A stretch of DNA of 64,000 nucleotides from CAWDJT01 sp963828705. GTDB taxonomy: Bacteria > Desulfobacterota > Syntrophobacteria > Syntrophobacterales > Syntrophobacteraceae. Below are positions 1 to 8,928 of this stretch, piece by piece. The DNA lies in NCBI GenBank assembly GCA_963828705.1, contig CAWHGA010000014.1:57025-121024 (forward strand), written 5' to 3'. A program made the position numbers and the translations under genes. Below the pieces are notes generated by a model that ran no database searches, was not told where the DNA came from, and saw nothing but the letters and a program-made list of their open reading frames with translations. Position 1 is the first letter of the stretch. Each line of letters starts with the position of its first letter.

Positions 1-2
1 CC

Positions 3-866
3 GTCGAAGTGGAGGAACTCAGCCGGTTTCGGGTCAATGCCTATCGGCAGCGAAACACGATCTCGCTGGCTCTGCGACGCATCAGGCTCAACATTCCCAC
101 GTTTGATGAATTGGGGTTGCCTCGCTGGTTGGAAGAGTACACCCTAAAACCGCAAGGTTTGATTCTGGTAACGGCCCCGACCGGTCACGGCAAAACCACC
201 ACGGCGGCGGCGATGCTGGATGTGATCAACCGGAATCGACGGGTGAATATTATTACCTTGGAAGATCCCATCGAGTACCTACACAAGCCTCACAAATGCA
301 ACGTCAATCAACGAGAGGTCGGAACCGATACGGATTCATTTGCTGAAGGCCTGCGCCGCATTTTCCGGCAGGCTCCCGATGTCATCCTGATTGGTGAAAT
401 GCGTGATCATGAGACGTTCGAGAGCGGCTTGCGGGCGGCTTCCACTGGCCACCTGGTGTTGAGTACCATGCACTCCCCCAACACCACTACCGCCATTACC
501 GGTATGGTCAATCGTTTCCCCGGCCATCTGCAGGCCCAGGTGGTCCAACAGCTTGCAGACTCCCTGGTGATCGTCTTCTCGCAGCGTCTCATTCCGCAGA
601 AAGAATCCGACGGCATGGTTCTGGCCTATGAGAAGCTGATCAACAGTTACCGGATGAAGAACTTTATCCGTGAGAACAAGGTCCACCACGTTCGGACCCA
701 GATCCAAACCGAATCGGATGACTACTCGTCCATAGACATGAGCTTGATCCAGCTGGTTAAGGAAGGCAAAATCACCATGGAACACGCCCTGATTTATGCC
801 GACAGCAGGGACTATGTTATGAACCTTGGGCGACCCAGTTCGACTACTTCGACCCCGACGGGGTGA
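3..866 (+). CDS. pilT: PilT-type twitching ATPase (5' end outside window)
   Basis: Hexameric ATPase of the PilT/GspE family, which powers retraction of type IV pili at the inner membrane. The frame is open to the left window edge, so the N-terminal PAS-like domain is missing. Visible motifs are a Walker A APTGHGKTTT (a His where Ser is usual), an Asp box LEDPIEY, a Walker B APDVILIGEMRDHE and a His box GHLVLSTMHS. The order and spacing are those of PilT. A PilB-like extension ATPase lies 2.6 kb downstream, with a sensor/two-component set between, so this looks like a motility locus. PilT versus a PilU paralogue cannot be separated without the N-terminus. Confidence 0.88.
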   Translation, partial: VEVEELSRFRVNAYRQRNTISLALRRIRLNIPTFDELGLPRWLEEYTLKPQGLILVTAPTGHGKTTTAAAMLDVINRNRRVNIITLEDPIEYLHKPHKCNVNQREVGTDTDSFAEGLRRIFRQAPDVILIGEMRDHETFESGLRAASTGHLVLSTMHSPNTTTAITGMVNRFPGHLQAQVVQQLADSLVIVFSQRLIPQKESDGMVLAYEKLINSYRMKNFIRENKVHHVRTQIQTESDDYSSIDMSLIQLVKEGKITMEHALIYADSRDYVMNLGRPSSTTSTPTG

Positions 867-1019
867 AGTGCCGGATGGAAACGAATGAGGGTATGAACCG
901 CAGCAGCAGGCCCCTATGCTTCCGGGGTTTTGCTCCTCTGCATTTGATGTGGATTCACCAGGTGACTCTTCTCCCGTTCGGGTGGGATTTGGTGGAGCCA
1001 ACGCGCTAACAACGGCTGG

Positions 1020-2069
1020 ATGGTGCAGCTGAAGATCATGAGAAATGGCGAGAGAAATAGCATGGCAGTGAGGTTGGACAGAGGGGAAGGAAGCGACTGG
1101 GTCGTCGATAAAGACCATCTGTGGCGCTGGGTACAAGGGCAGCCGAGTGAGACGCGGCGCAAATCGGGGGTGGGGCACAGTGACATGTCGGCTTTGTCGG
1201 ACCACGGCCATGATTACAGCAAACCGTTCAAATTGGCGGACGATGTTTTTTGGGTAGGTTTCCATGACGGCCAATCCGGATCAAGCGCCAATCCATATCT
1301 CATTGTGGATGGGGATGAAGCGGTGGTCATCAACAGCGGGAGCCGCTCCGATTTTCCTCTGGTGATGATGAAGATCATGCAAAGCGGGATTGTGCCGGCT
1401 TCCATAGTGGCGCTCATCTACCAGAATTACGACCCGCGCGTGTGTGGCAGCATTCCCCACATGGAGGGGATTATCGAGCGGGATGATCTGAAGATTATTG
1501 CCGATGAAGCCAACCACATGTTCATCCGACACTACTGTGACCGCGCCCGGTTGGTGGGACTTGGCGAAATCGGTTTCGAATTCCGCTTCCGTTCCGGGAG
1601 GTGTCTGCAGTTTATCAAGATTCCCTATGCCCATTCAGCCGGGTGTTTTGTAACTCTTGACAGCCGCACCGGGATCCTGTTCACCAGCGATTTGTTCAGT
1701 GGTTATGCCCAGGAATGGGACTTGCTGATGAATCTCCAACCTGAATGCTACCAGTGCCTTGCGCCCTCCACCGGCGCCTGCCCACATGAGGTCAATTATT
1801 GCCCGGTGGCAGATATTTTACATTTCCATCTGAAGATTATGCCGTCAGAAAGGGCGCTGAAGTTCGCTCTTGAGCAGATTGCCAGGCTCCCCTTCACCAT
1901 GATCGCGCCGCAACACGGGCGGATCATTCACCAGGCCGAAGACATTATCATGTTGTGTGAGCGCCTGGCTTCCCTGCAGGGGGTGGGGATCGATGGGGTG
2001 ATCGGGGATCGGGCGTTTGGTGATCTGGGTGACACCAGCGCCGTAAAGGAACGTTTGCATAACAAATGA
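1020..2069 (+). CDS. ODP/flavodiiron-like metallo-beta-lactamase-fold protein
   Basis: About 349 residues resembling the beta-lactamase-like di-iron domain of flavodiiron and oxygen-binding (ODP) proteins, without a flavodoxin domain. Domain similarity starts around LADDVFWVGF. Later ligand-type motifs are present: LFTSDLFSG and PQHG near the end. The first metal motif, normally HxExDH, reads YQNYDPRVCGS, so two expected histidines are absent. Cys is frequent around CYQCLAP and GACPHEVNYC. The gene overlaps the histidine kinase start by 4 bp (ATGA), which suggests a linked redox or oxygen sensor. The start is uncertain: ATG at 1185 has a GGGG-rich site upstream and may be the real one. Function is inferred from fold and context only. 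Confidence 0.75.
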   Translation: MVQLKIMRNGERNSMAVRLDRGEGSDWVVDKDHLWRWVQGQPSETRRKSGVGHSDMSALSDHGHDYSKPFKLADDVFWVGFHDGQSGSSANPYLIVDGDEAVVINSGSRSDFPLVMMKIMQSGIVPASIVALIYQNYDPRVCGSIPHMEGIIERDDLKIIADEANHMFIRHYCDRARLVGLGEIGFEFRFRSGRCLQFIKIPYAHSAGCFVTLDSRTGILFTSDLFSGYAQEWDLLMNLQPECYQCLAPSTGACPHEVNYCPVADILHFHLKIMPSERALKFALEQIARLPFTMIAPQHGRIIHQAEDIIMLCERLASLQGVGIDGVIGDRAFGDLGDTSAVKERLHNK

Positions 2070-3004
2070 AAGTGACAGACATCATAGCCAAATGCATCCG
2101 GGACGGGTGGAGTTCAGACCAGGAGGCCGATAAGGTATTCGTTGCGCTCCTTGATCATTGGGCCGTGCAAAAGGATTACGAACTGAAGCATCAGCTCCTC
2201 AAGAATCTGGTGCTTCGCTACGCCACTACCGAACGAAATCTGACGGAACTCAACGACAAACTGATAGAACTCAACCAGTTAAAGAATAGGTTTCTCGGGT
2301 TTGCGGCCCACGATCTGCGCAACCCACTTAGTTCCATCCGGGGGCTGAGTGAGATCATGTTGACCGAGATCACCGGGGTATTGACCGAGGAGCAGAGGGA
2401 GTTTCTATCGACTATCTACGCGGCCAGCAGAGACATGCTGGCACTGGTCAACGATCTGCTTGATATCAGTGTCATTGAAAGCGGCCGGCTCGACCTCAAG
2501 ATCCAAAGCGATTCACTCAAGACATTGATCCGGGAACGTCTGCGAATCCTGAAGCTGGCGGCGGAGCGCAAAAGTATCCACTTCATCATGGAATTCGCTG
2601 AACTCCCGGATGTGCCCTTTGATCGCAATCGAATTGCCCAGGTCATCGACAACCTGATTGGCAATGCGGTGAAGTTTTCGCCTGCGGAGTCCACCATTAG
2701 GGTGCGGTTTTGGAGGGATGGGAAGTTCGCCAGAGTGAGTGTGCAGGATGAGGGGCCAGGGATTGCGCCGGACGACCAGCACCGTATATTCGGCGAGTTT
2801 CAAAGGATTGAGGGGAGTGGTCACGGAGTTGAGAAGGGCACCGGCTTGGGATTGGCCATCGCCAGGCGAATTGTGGAAGCCCACCAGGGGGTGCTGGAAG
2901 TGCAGAGTACGTTAGGAGTTGGAGCAACCTTCAGTTTTTCCATTCCAATGGAGGACCAGCATGGCGGAAGCGAAAAGGCCCAGAGTGCTGATCGCGGAGG
3001 ATGA
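2066..3004 (+). CDS. Soluble sensor histidine kinase
   Basis: 312-residue kinase with no membrane segment or recognisable sensor domain; residues 1-70 are helical. HisKA carries the phospho-acceptor His at residue 82 in FAAHDLRNPLSS. HATPase motifs follow: N box VIDNLIGNAVKFSP, G1 DEGPGIAPDD, F box IFGEFQRI and G2 GTGLGLAIARRI. Its ATG overlaps the end of the ODP-like gene, and its 3' end overlaps the response regulator by 44 bp, so the three are translationally coupled. The lack of its own input domain suggests that the upstream ODP-like protein or another partner supplies the signal (inference). Confidence 0.9.
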   Translation: MKVTDIIAKCIRDGWSSDQEADKVFVALLDHWAVQKDYELKHQLLKNLVLRYATTERNLTELNDKLIELNQLKNRFLGFAAHDLRNPLSSIRGLSEIMLTEITGVLTEEQREFLSTIYAASRDMLALVNDLLDISVIESGRLDLKIQSDSLKTLIRERLRILKLAAERKSIHFIMEFAELPDVPFDRNRIAQVIDNLIGNAVKFSPAESTIRVRFWRDGKFARVSVQDEGPGIAPDDQHRIFGEFQRIEGSGHGVEKGTGLGLAIARRIVEAHQGVLEVQSTLGVGATFSFSIPMEDQHGGSEKAQSADRGG

Positions 3005-3389
3005 GAGTCATTCACGGTTGCTGTTGAAGGCCATTGTGACTTCCATGAACTGTGAAGTGGTGGGCGAAGCCACGACGGGACAAGAGACCATCGAACTGTA
3101 CCGACAGCTCAAACCTCACATGCTGTTGTTGGACATCAATATGCCCAACAAGACCGGCGACGAGGTGCTGAAGGAAATCATGGTGGAATTTCCGCGGGCC
3201 TTTGTCATTGTCGTGACTTCCGTCGCGGATCAGGAAAGCGTTGAAAAGTGCCTTGAACTCGGGGCCGCCAATTATATTAGGAAAGACACACCCATCGCGG
3301 AGATTAAAACGGCCATCAAAGAAGCCTGGGCGTCCTATGTGGAGAGTTGCCGCAAACCGACACCCACCCCATCGGCTGGGGACCGTTGA
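2961..3389 (+). CDS. CheY-like response regulator (receiver only)
   Basis: 142 residues forming a single receiver domain. The phospho-acceptor Asp is residue 58 in MLLLDINMP; the acidic pocket is IAEDES and the conserved Lys is in YIRKDTP. There is no DNA-binding output, so it should act by protein contact, as CheY does. The start ATG at 2961 lies inside the kinase gene, in the +1 frame, after GAGGACC. A Ser/Pro/Thr-rich tail ends the protein. Position between pilT and pilB suggests control of pili (inference). Confidence 0.88.
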   Translation: MAEAKRPRVLIAEDESHSRLLLKAIVTSMNCEVVGEATTGQETIELYRQLKPHMLLLDINMPNKTGDEVLKEIMVEFPRAFVIVVTSVADQESVEKCLELGAANYIRKDTPIAEIKTAIKEAWASYVESCRKPTPTPSAGDR

Positions 3390-3450
3390 CATCCAAGCTA
3401 GAGATCTCGCAAGTTGCTGACCACCATCGAGCACTGTTACGGGGGCCGAC

Positions 3451-5161
3451 ATGACAAAGAATCCGCAGTTCATGCAACTGCTTGTGGCTAACAAGATCAT
3501 TTCTGAGGAGGTGTCGCGTCGTCTGCTGGTCAAATACAACGAGGACGCCTTTGACGTTCTGATGCATTTGGTTCGGGGCAATGCCGCTCAGCGCGGGACT
3601 CTGGGGAAGTTATGGGGGGATTCCATTGGGGTTTCTTATGTGGATATCCGCACCACGCTGTTTCAGCGGGATATCGTGGGCTTGCTGCCGGAACGATTTG
3701 CCCGTGCCAATCAGATGATTTTGCTCTATCAATTTGGTGATGCCATTACCGCCGGGAGTTCGGACCCGCTCAACCAGTTTGCTATTCAAGAAGCGGAACG
3801 CTTGGTCGGCAAGCCCATCAGCCCGGTATTCTGTTTCCCGACGGACATCGAGGATGCCATCGAGATTGAATACCAGTCCGAAGACTCTCTGAAAGACCTT
3901 TCCAGCAAGATCGTCACCGACACCATCCTTATTGAAGACATCAGTGAGCTGACCCGCGATGAGCTGCAGAAGATTGCCGGCACCCAGGCGGTGGTGCAAT
4001 TTGCCCACGGCCTGATGTTGCTTGCTGTCCGCGAGGGGGCCAGTGACATCCACATCGAACCGGGAGAGGAAAAGGTCCAGGTCCGGTTCCGGGTGGATGG
4101 GGTTCTGCGGGAAAAGAGCAAGCTGGAGAATTCGCTGCTGTCGCCCCTGATTTCTCGAATGAAGATTTTGGCCAATATGGATATCGCAGAAAGAAGGCGG
4201 CCTCAGGATGGACGGATCAATCTCAAACTCCCCAACCGTAGCATTGATTTTCGTGTTTCCTGTATCCCCACTGTTCATGGCGAGAAGATCGTGCTGCGCA
4301 TTCTTGGGCAGGCGCAGATGCGCGACGTGCCGAGTTTGACCGATCTGGCCATGTCCAAAGCGGTGCTCGACAAGTTGAAGCGAATCATGGATACCCCCTA
4401 CGGCATTTACTTTATCACCGGTCCGACTGGATCAGGGAAAACGACCACCTTGTTTTCCATGCTCGAAGTATCTTAACAAACCGGAAATCAACATCATAAC
4501 CATTGAAGACCCGGTGGAGTACCGACTGGCGGGGATTAATCAGGTTCAGGTTAACTCCGCGATCGAGCTGGACTTTGCTTCGGCGCTGCGGGCATATTTG
4601 CGTCAGGATCCCGATGTCATCCTGGTGGGTGAGATCCGCGACCTGGAGACGGCCGAAATAGCCTGTCGAGCAGCCCTTACCGGCCACCTGGTGCTGGCCA
4701 CTCTGCATACCAACAACGCGGTGCAGGCGATCACGCGACTCACCGACATGGGGGTCCAGCCCTTCATTGTGGCACCCTCAATCATCGGTGTCATGGCCCA
4801 GCGGCTGGTGCGCAAGCTTTGCGATAATTGCCGGGAAAAATATCAGGTGACGGCCACAGATCAACAAAGGATGCTTTCGCTGGAGGGGCGCGAGGTTTAC
4901 TTCTATCGTGCCAAGGGGTGTTCGCAATGCAACCAAACCGGCTACGCCGGGCGCATTGCCATCCACGAAGTCATTCTGGTCAATGACGAAATGCGTGGTC
5001 TCATGGCGCACGGCGCTTCCGTCTTCGATATTCAACAGAGCGCCCGCAGGACCGGTTTTCAAACCATGCGCTACGATGGTCTAAAAAAGGTCCTGCGTGG
5101 ATTGACCACTCTGGAAGAAGTCGAAAGGGTTACCTTGGTCGATGAAGAAATGAGTGTGTGA
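3451..5161 (+). CDS. pilB: PilB/GspE-type pilus assembly ATPase, one frame break
   Basis: Extension ATPase for type IV pili or type II secretion, about 570 residues. The first ~150 residues form a MshEN/GSPII_E N-domain. The ATPase has a Walker A GPTGSGKTTT, an Asp box ITIEDPVEY, a Walker B DPDVILVGEIRDLE, a His box GHLVLATLHT, and a C4 zinc site CDNC...CSQC. The reading frame breaks at about 4471, where one extra base in GAAGTATCTTAAC creates a stop; removing it joins LFSMLEV to LNKPEINIITIEDP. The rest is intact, which argues for a sequence error over decay. PilB is preferred to GspE because pilT is nearby. Confidence 0.87.
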
Positions 5162-5274
5162 TGGACTAGTGGGCCGGTCGAGAGCTAAGTGAGAATGTGC
5201 TTTCGCCGCAGATTGGATTCCTTAATTGACCTGATCCGAGGGATGTGCTAGCGTCACAAGGGATAAGATAATTC

Positions 5275-5465
5275 GTTGCGTTCAGGTATCCCATCCAAGG
5301 GGATATAATAGGGAAGACGGTGCAAATCCGTCGCGGTCCCGCCGCTGTTAACGGGGACGAAAACCTGGAAAACCACTGTTTCGCTGAAGCGGAATGGGAA
5401 GGCCGGGTGAGTAGGTGGATCCGTGAGCCAGAAGACCTGCCTGAGACGCCGGAATTCCCACGGAT
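5275..5465 (+). ncRNA. Cobalamin (AdoCbl-type) riboswitch aptamer
   Basis: The conserved core GGTGCAAATCCG...CGGTCCCGCCGCTGT lies at 5316-5348 and the B12 box GAGCCAGAAGACCTGCC at about 5425-5441, with the usual intervening stem region. Outer edges are approximate. It precedes a corrin-synthesis operon and is followed by a terminator hairpin at 5541-5577, giving a transcription-attenuation design: coenzyme B12 binding should turn the operon off. Confidence 0.93.
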
Positions 5466-5540
5466 GGCAAACTGGGAGTTCGCCGACACTCAACGTGTGA
5501 TTTGAGTGGTGGCTCCAAAGGATCAAGCAAGCTGGGTGCA

Positions 5541-5577
5541 GTCCTTGAGGCCGATGTTCGGTTTCGAGGACTTTTTT
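5541..5577 (+). terminator. Riboswitch expression-platform terminator
   Basis: A 14-bp stem pairs 5541-5554 with 5558-5571 over a 3-base loop (a few G-U pairs, no mismatch) and is followed by six T. It sits between the B12 box and the cbiC ATG at 5610, so it can stop transcription before the operon. Being this close to the start, it also explains why an upstream in-frame start for cbiC is unlikely. Confidence 0.9.
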
Positions 5578-5609
5578 ATTGGCATTCGTATTTCACGGGG
5601 AGTTGGTCG

Positions 5610-6284
5610 ATGACTATGGAAGGACAACCACCCGCCGGGGACATCCGGCCGGGGTTGGTGCTGGCGGGCCGGGCGATCGAGCAGGAAAGCTTCCGTATCA
5701 TTGACGCCGAGGTCGGGGAACATTCCTTTGCCGCTGCGGAATGGGCGGTGGTGCGGCGTATCATCCACACCAGCGGTGATTTTGACTTTGCGCGCCAGAT
5801 TCGGTTCCATCCCCAAGCCCTTTCGGCTGGGGTAGCAGCCTTGCGCAGCGGTGCCACCATCGTCTGTGATACTCGCATGATTCAGGCTGGATTGGCCAAG
5901 TGGCGCCTCGAATGGTTCGGCAATCGCGTGCTGACGCCCACCACCGATCCCGAAACCCATTCCCTGGCCAAGGCCCAGGGAACCACCCGTTCTGTGGCTG
6001 CCTTCAGACATTTTCAGCAGGAGTTCCAAGGGGCCGTCATTGCCATCGGCAATGCTCCGACCGCGCTTTGGGAAGTACTTCGCCTGATCACGGAGAACGG
6101 TATTCGCCCGGCCCTGGTGATCGGGGTGCCGGTGGGGTTCGTCCAGGCTGCGGAATCCAAGGAAGCCCTTTGGCAGATGCAGAACCAGCCGGCCATCACT
6201 TGCCTGGGACCGAAGGGTGGGAGTCCAATAACGGTGGCCACCCTGCACGCGCTGCTGGAACTGGCCCACGATCAGCACAACTAA
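5610..6284 (+). CDS. cbiC: Precorrin-8X / cobalt-precorrin-8 methylmutase
   Basis: Moves the methyl group from C11 to C12 of the corrin ring to make (cobalt-)hydrogenobyrinate, in the cytoplasm. About 224 residues with the catalytic His region RRIIHTSGDFDF, the substrate-pocket segment CDTRMIQAGL, and the C-terminal IAIGNAPTALWEVL and GVPVGFVQAAESK motifs typical of CbiC/CobH. ATG at 5610 is chosen because GGGGAG lies 8 bases upstream and the riboswitch terminator occupies the longer frame. First gene of the B12 operon; 10 bp before cbiL. Confidence 0.95.
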   Translation: MTMEGQPPAGDIRPGLVLAGRAIEQESFRIIDAEVGEHSFAAAEWAVVRRIIHTSGDFDFARQIRFHPQALSAGVAALRSGATIVCDTRMIQAGLAKWRLEWFGNRVLTPTTDPETHSLAKAQGTTRSVAAFRHFQQEFQGAVIAIGNAPTALWEVLRLITENGIRPALVIGVPVGFVQAAESKEALWQMQNQPAITCLGPKGGSPITVATLHALLELAHDQHN

Positions 6285-6294
6285 GGAACCCATT

Positions 6295-7011
6295 ATGCTC
6301 GGCACATTCTATGGTATCGGTGTTGGCCCAGGCGACCCGGAGCTGATTTCCCTCAAAGCCGTTCGGGTCCTGGGCTCCGTCCAGCATATCTTCGCGGCAG
6401 CCTCCAGCAACAATGACTACAGCCTGGCCTGTGACATTGCCCGACAGTATCTGACGCCCGGGACTCCAGTGGATCACCTGGCTTTCCCCATGACCTTCAA
6501 CCGCGACCACCTTGAGAACGCCTGGCAGACCAACTGCGAGCAGGTGGCGGAGGTCCTCAGCCAGGGGAAGCATGCGGCCTTTCTCACCCTGGGTGACCCA
6601 TCCACGTTCAGTACTTACATCTACCTGGCGCGCAAGATCCGCCGCCGTTTTCCCACTATCAATGTCATGACCATCCCTGGCATCACCTCCTTTCAAGCGG
6701 CGGCGGCCTGCGCCAACCTGCCGCTGGCCGAGGGCGAGGAATCCATCACGGTGATTTCCGCCGCCAAGGGCGGAGAGCGACTGAAGGAAGTCATCGAGGT
6801 GTCCGACAATGTCGTGCTTATGAAGGTCTACAAGCGATTTCCGGAGATCCTGGAAAACATTCGAGACCTGGGCTTGGAAGACCGGTGCTGCCTGATCAGC
6901 CGCTGTGGGTTGGAAGGGGAGTATGTGGAACAGGATTTCCAGCGGCTTTCCCAGCACCAGCCTCATTACCTGTCGCTAATGATCATCAAGAAACGTGGCC
7001 TGGAGCCATGA
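6295..7011 (+). CDS. cbiL: (Cobalt-)precorrin-2 C20-methyltransferase
   Basis: SAM-dependent uroporphyrin-III C/tetrapyrrole methylase family, 238 residues. Motifs: GIGVGPGDPELISLKA at the N-terminus, LTLGDPSTFSTYIYL in the SAM pocket, and PGITSFQAAAA. These identify the precorrin-2 C20 subfamily CbiL/CobI. Stop TGA overlaps the ATG of the permease gene (ATGA), so it is translationally coupled to the transporter. Confidence 0.94.
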   Translation: MLGTFYGIGVGPGDPELISLKAVRVLGSVQHIFAAASSNNDYSLACDIARQYLTPGTPVDHLAFPMTFNRDHLENAWQTNCEQVAEVLSQGKHAAFLTLGDPSTFSTYIYLARKIRRRFPTINVMTIPGITSFQAAAACANLPLAEGEESITVISAAKGGERLKEVIEVSDNVVLMKVYKRFPEILENIRDLGLEDRCCLISRCGLEGEYVEQDFQRLSQHQPHYLSLMIIKKRGLEP

Positions 7012-8101
7012 ATGAGCATGAAGGACTGAACCATGCGCTTGGGGAGGCCCCAACCCGGTCGGGAGCGGTTTGGCGGCCCTGGATCTGGTGGGCGCTGCTT
7101 CCGGCCCTATTAATTTTGCTGGCTTTCTGGGTGTCTGGCATCGGGCAGGTCCGGATATCTTACGGCACCATCGCGCGCCTCTGGGTAGCCCCGGTCCACC
7201 CGCAAGCCGCCACTAATGTCGACGACACCCTCCGATACATCGTCGTCCACGTGCGCCTGGCGCGCATCTGTCTGGCCCTGCTGGTGGGGGCGGCCTTGGC
7301 CCTGGCGGGGGTGGTCTATCAAGGAGTGCTTCTCAACCCGCTGGCCGACCCGTTCACCCTGGGGGTCTCGAGCGGGGCCGCATTTGCGGCAGCCCTGGCC
7401 ATCCTCCTGGGCTGGGGGAGTCTGCCGCTGCTTCGGGATCAGCGCTCTGCCGGTCTGGTGGCCTTCTGGGGCGCTGCTGGCGCTCTATTTGGTCTATCTG
7501 CTGGGAAGGTTGGACGGGCGGGTTCATCCCACCACCCTGGTGCTGGCCGGTATCATTGTGTCCACCTTCCTGTCCGCCTGGATCAGCCTGCTTAAAGAGC
7601 CTCAACCAGGATTCCATTTCCACCATTGTGCTGTGGATCATGGGTAGCCTTTCCGGCAAGAGCTGGCTCCATGTCCTGTTGCTCACTCCCTATGTGCTGG
7701 TTGGAATGGCGGTGGTGCTGTTCTATGCGCGGGAACTGGACCTGTTCAGCCTGGGAGACATTCAGGCGCAACAGTTGGGAGTGGATGTCCCGCGCACCCG
7801 TTTCGTTCTGTTGTTGGCGGCATCGCTGATGACTGCGGCGGCGGTGTCGGTGAGCGGCATCATCGGTTTCGTCGGACTGGTGGTGCCACACCTGGTGCGG
7901 CTGGTCTTGGGACCACTGCATCGACGTCTGCTGCCCACGGCCATTCTCGTCGGCGGAGTACTGGTGCTGATTGCCGACACCATAGCCCGAAGCCTGTTGC
8001 CTCGTGGCGAAGAGCTGCCCGTGGGGGTGGTCACCGCCATTTTGGGAGGTCCTTTCTTTTGCTATCTGCTGCTTCGTCGCAAGAAGACCGTGGGCCTGTA
8101 A
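7008..8101 (+). CDS. btuC: BtuC/FecCD-type corrinoid ABC permease, two frame breaks
   Basis: Inner-membrane permease of a vitamin B12/iron-siderophore class importer, about 10 hydrophobic segments after frame repair. Family motifs are GVVYQGVLLNPLADPFTLGVSSGAA and, late, VSGIIGFVGLVVPHLVRLV. The frame shifts by one base at about 7470 (run of G in TTCTGGGGCG) and again at about 7597 (CTTAAAGAGCC); removing one base at each restores FWALLALYLV and LLKSLNQDSIST. Cobalamin is the likely substrate because the gene is inside a B12-riboswitch operon. Confidence 0.88.
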
Positions 8102-8870
8102 TCGGGTCGAGCGAGTCTGGTGCGGCTATCCGGAGCGCATGGTGCTGCGCGATTTGACCTTCGAGGTCCAACCGGGCGAATTTGTCGCCATTCTGGGTCC
8201 CAACGGCTCCGGGAAAACCACGCTGATGCTGGCTTTGAGCGGTATCGTTCCGATTCAGCAGGGGTCCGTTCAGCTTTTCGGCAACGCCCTGGAACAATTG
8301 CCGCATCGGGAGCGCGCTCGTCGTATGGCGGCGGTGGCCCAGGAAGGCGAAGTCCGCCTGCCGTTTTCCTGCCGCGATGTGGTCTGGATGGGACGTTATC
8401 CCCACCAGAAACGCTGGCAGCTGGAGACTCCTGGTGATGCCCACGTGGTGCGGCGTGCCATGACGCTGACTGACACCGAGTCGCTGGCGGACCGGTTGGT
8501 CACCGCCGTGAGCGGCGGTGAGAAGCAGCGCGTGATGATGGCCCGTGCTCTGGCGCAGGAAACCGCCGTGCTGCTCCTGGATGAAGCCACTTCCGCCATG
8601 GACATCCGCCGCAAGTTGCAGGTCTTTCACGTTCTGGAGCAATTGAACCATGACAACGGTATGACGATCCTGTCCGTGCTCCATGACATCAACCTGGCAG
8701 CGCTTTTTTGCCGACGGTTGATCTTCCTGCGCGATGGCGAACAGATCGCCGATGGACCAACCCAGCAGGTATTGACTCCCGAAATCCTGGAAACCGTGTA
8801 TCGTACCCGGGTCCTGGTCCAGGAAATCACCGAGGTGGGCAAAAACAGGTGGTGTTCTTGCCATAAATGA
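8100..8870 (+). CDS. btuD: BtuD-type ABC ATPase of the corrinoid importer
   Basis: ATPase subunit: Walker A GPNGSGKTTL, Q loop VAQEGEV, signature VSGGEKQRVMMARAL, Walker B AVLLLDEATSAMD, H loop SVLHDINLA. The homologous region already begins at VERVWCGYPE, before the first in-frame ATG at 8139. No start codon is visible there, and the sequence TAATCGGGTC right after the permease stop would become TAATG-CGGGTC with one added G, so a lost base at the start is plausible. The call on function is firm; the start is not. Confidence 0.9.
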   Translation, partial: NRVERVWCGYPERMVLRDLTFEVQPGEFVAILGPNGSGKTTLMLALSGIVPIQQGSVQLFGNALEQLPHRERARRMAAVAQEGEVRLPFSCRDVVWMGRYPHQKRWQLETPGDAHVVRRAMTLTDTESLADRLVTAVSGGEKQRVMMARALAQETAVLLLDEATSAMDIRRKLQVFHVLEQLNHDNGMTILSVLHDINLAALFCRRLIFLRDGEQIADGPTQQVLTPEILETVYRTRVLVQEITEVGKNRWCSCHK

Positions 8871-8928
8871 CTTGACTGATGCGCGGTAGCGCAAAGCCAG
8901 CCAACGGCTGAAGAGGATCGAATCATCT

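Noticed and set aside
336..1274. Long minus-strand ORF of 312 codons opposite pilT and the ODP-like gene
   Set aside because: It is the antisense shadow of two recognisable genes and has no family resemblance.
4460..4520. pilB break considered as programmed frameshifting
   Set aside because: No slippery heptamer or stop context shared with the other breaks; similar breaks in unrelated genes favour sequence error.
5320..5505. 61-codon plus ORF over the riboswitch
   Set aside because: Lies inside the cobalamin aptamer; base composition reflects RNA structure.
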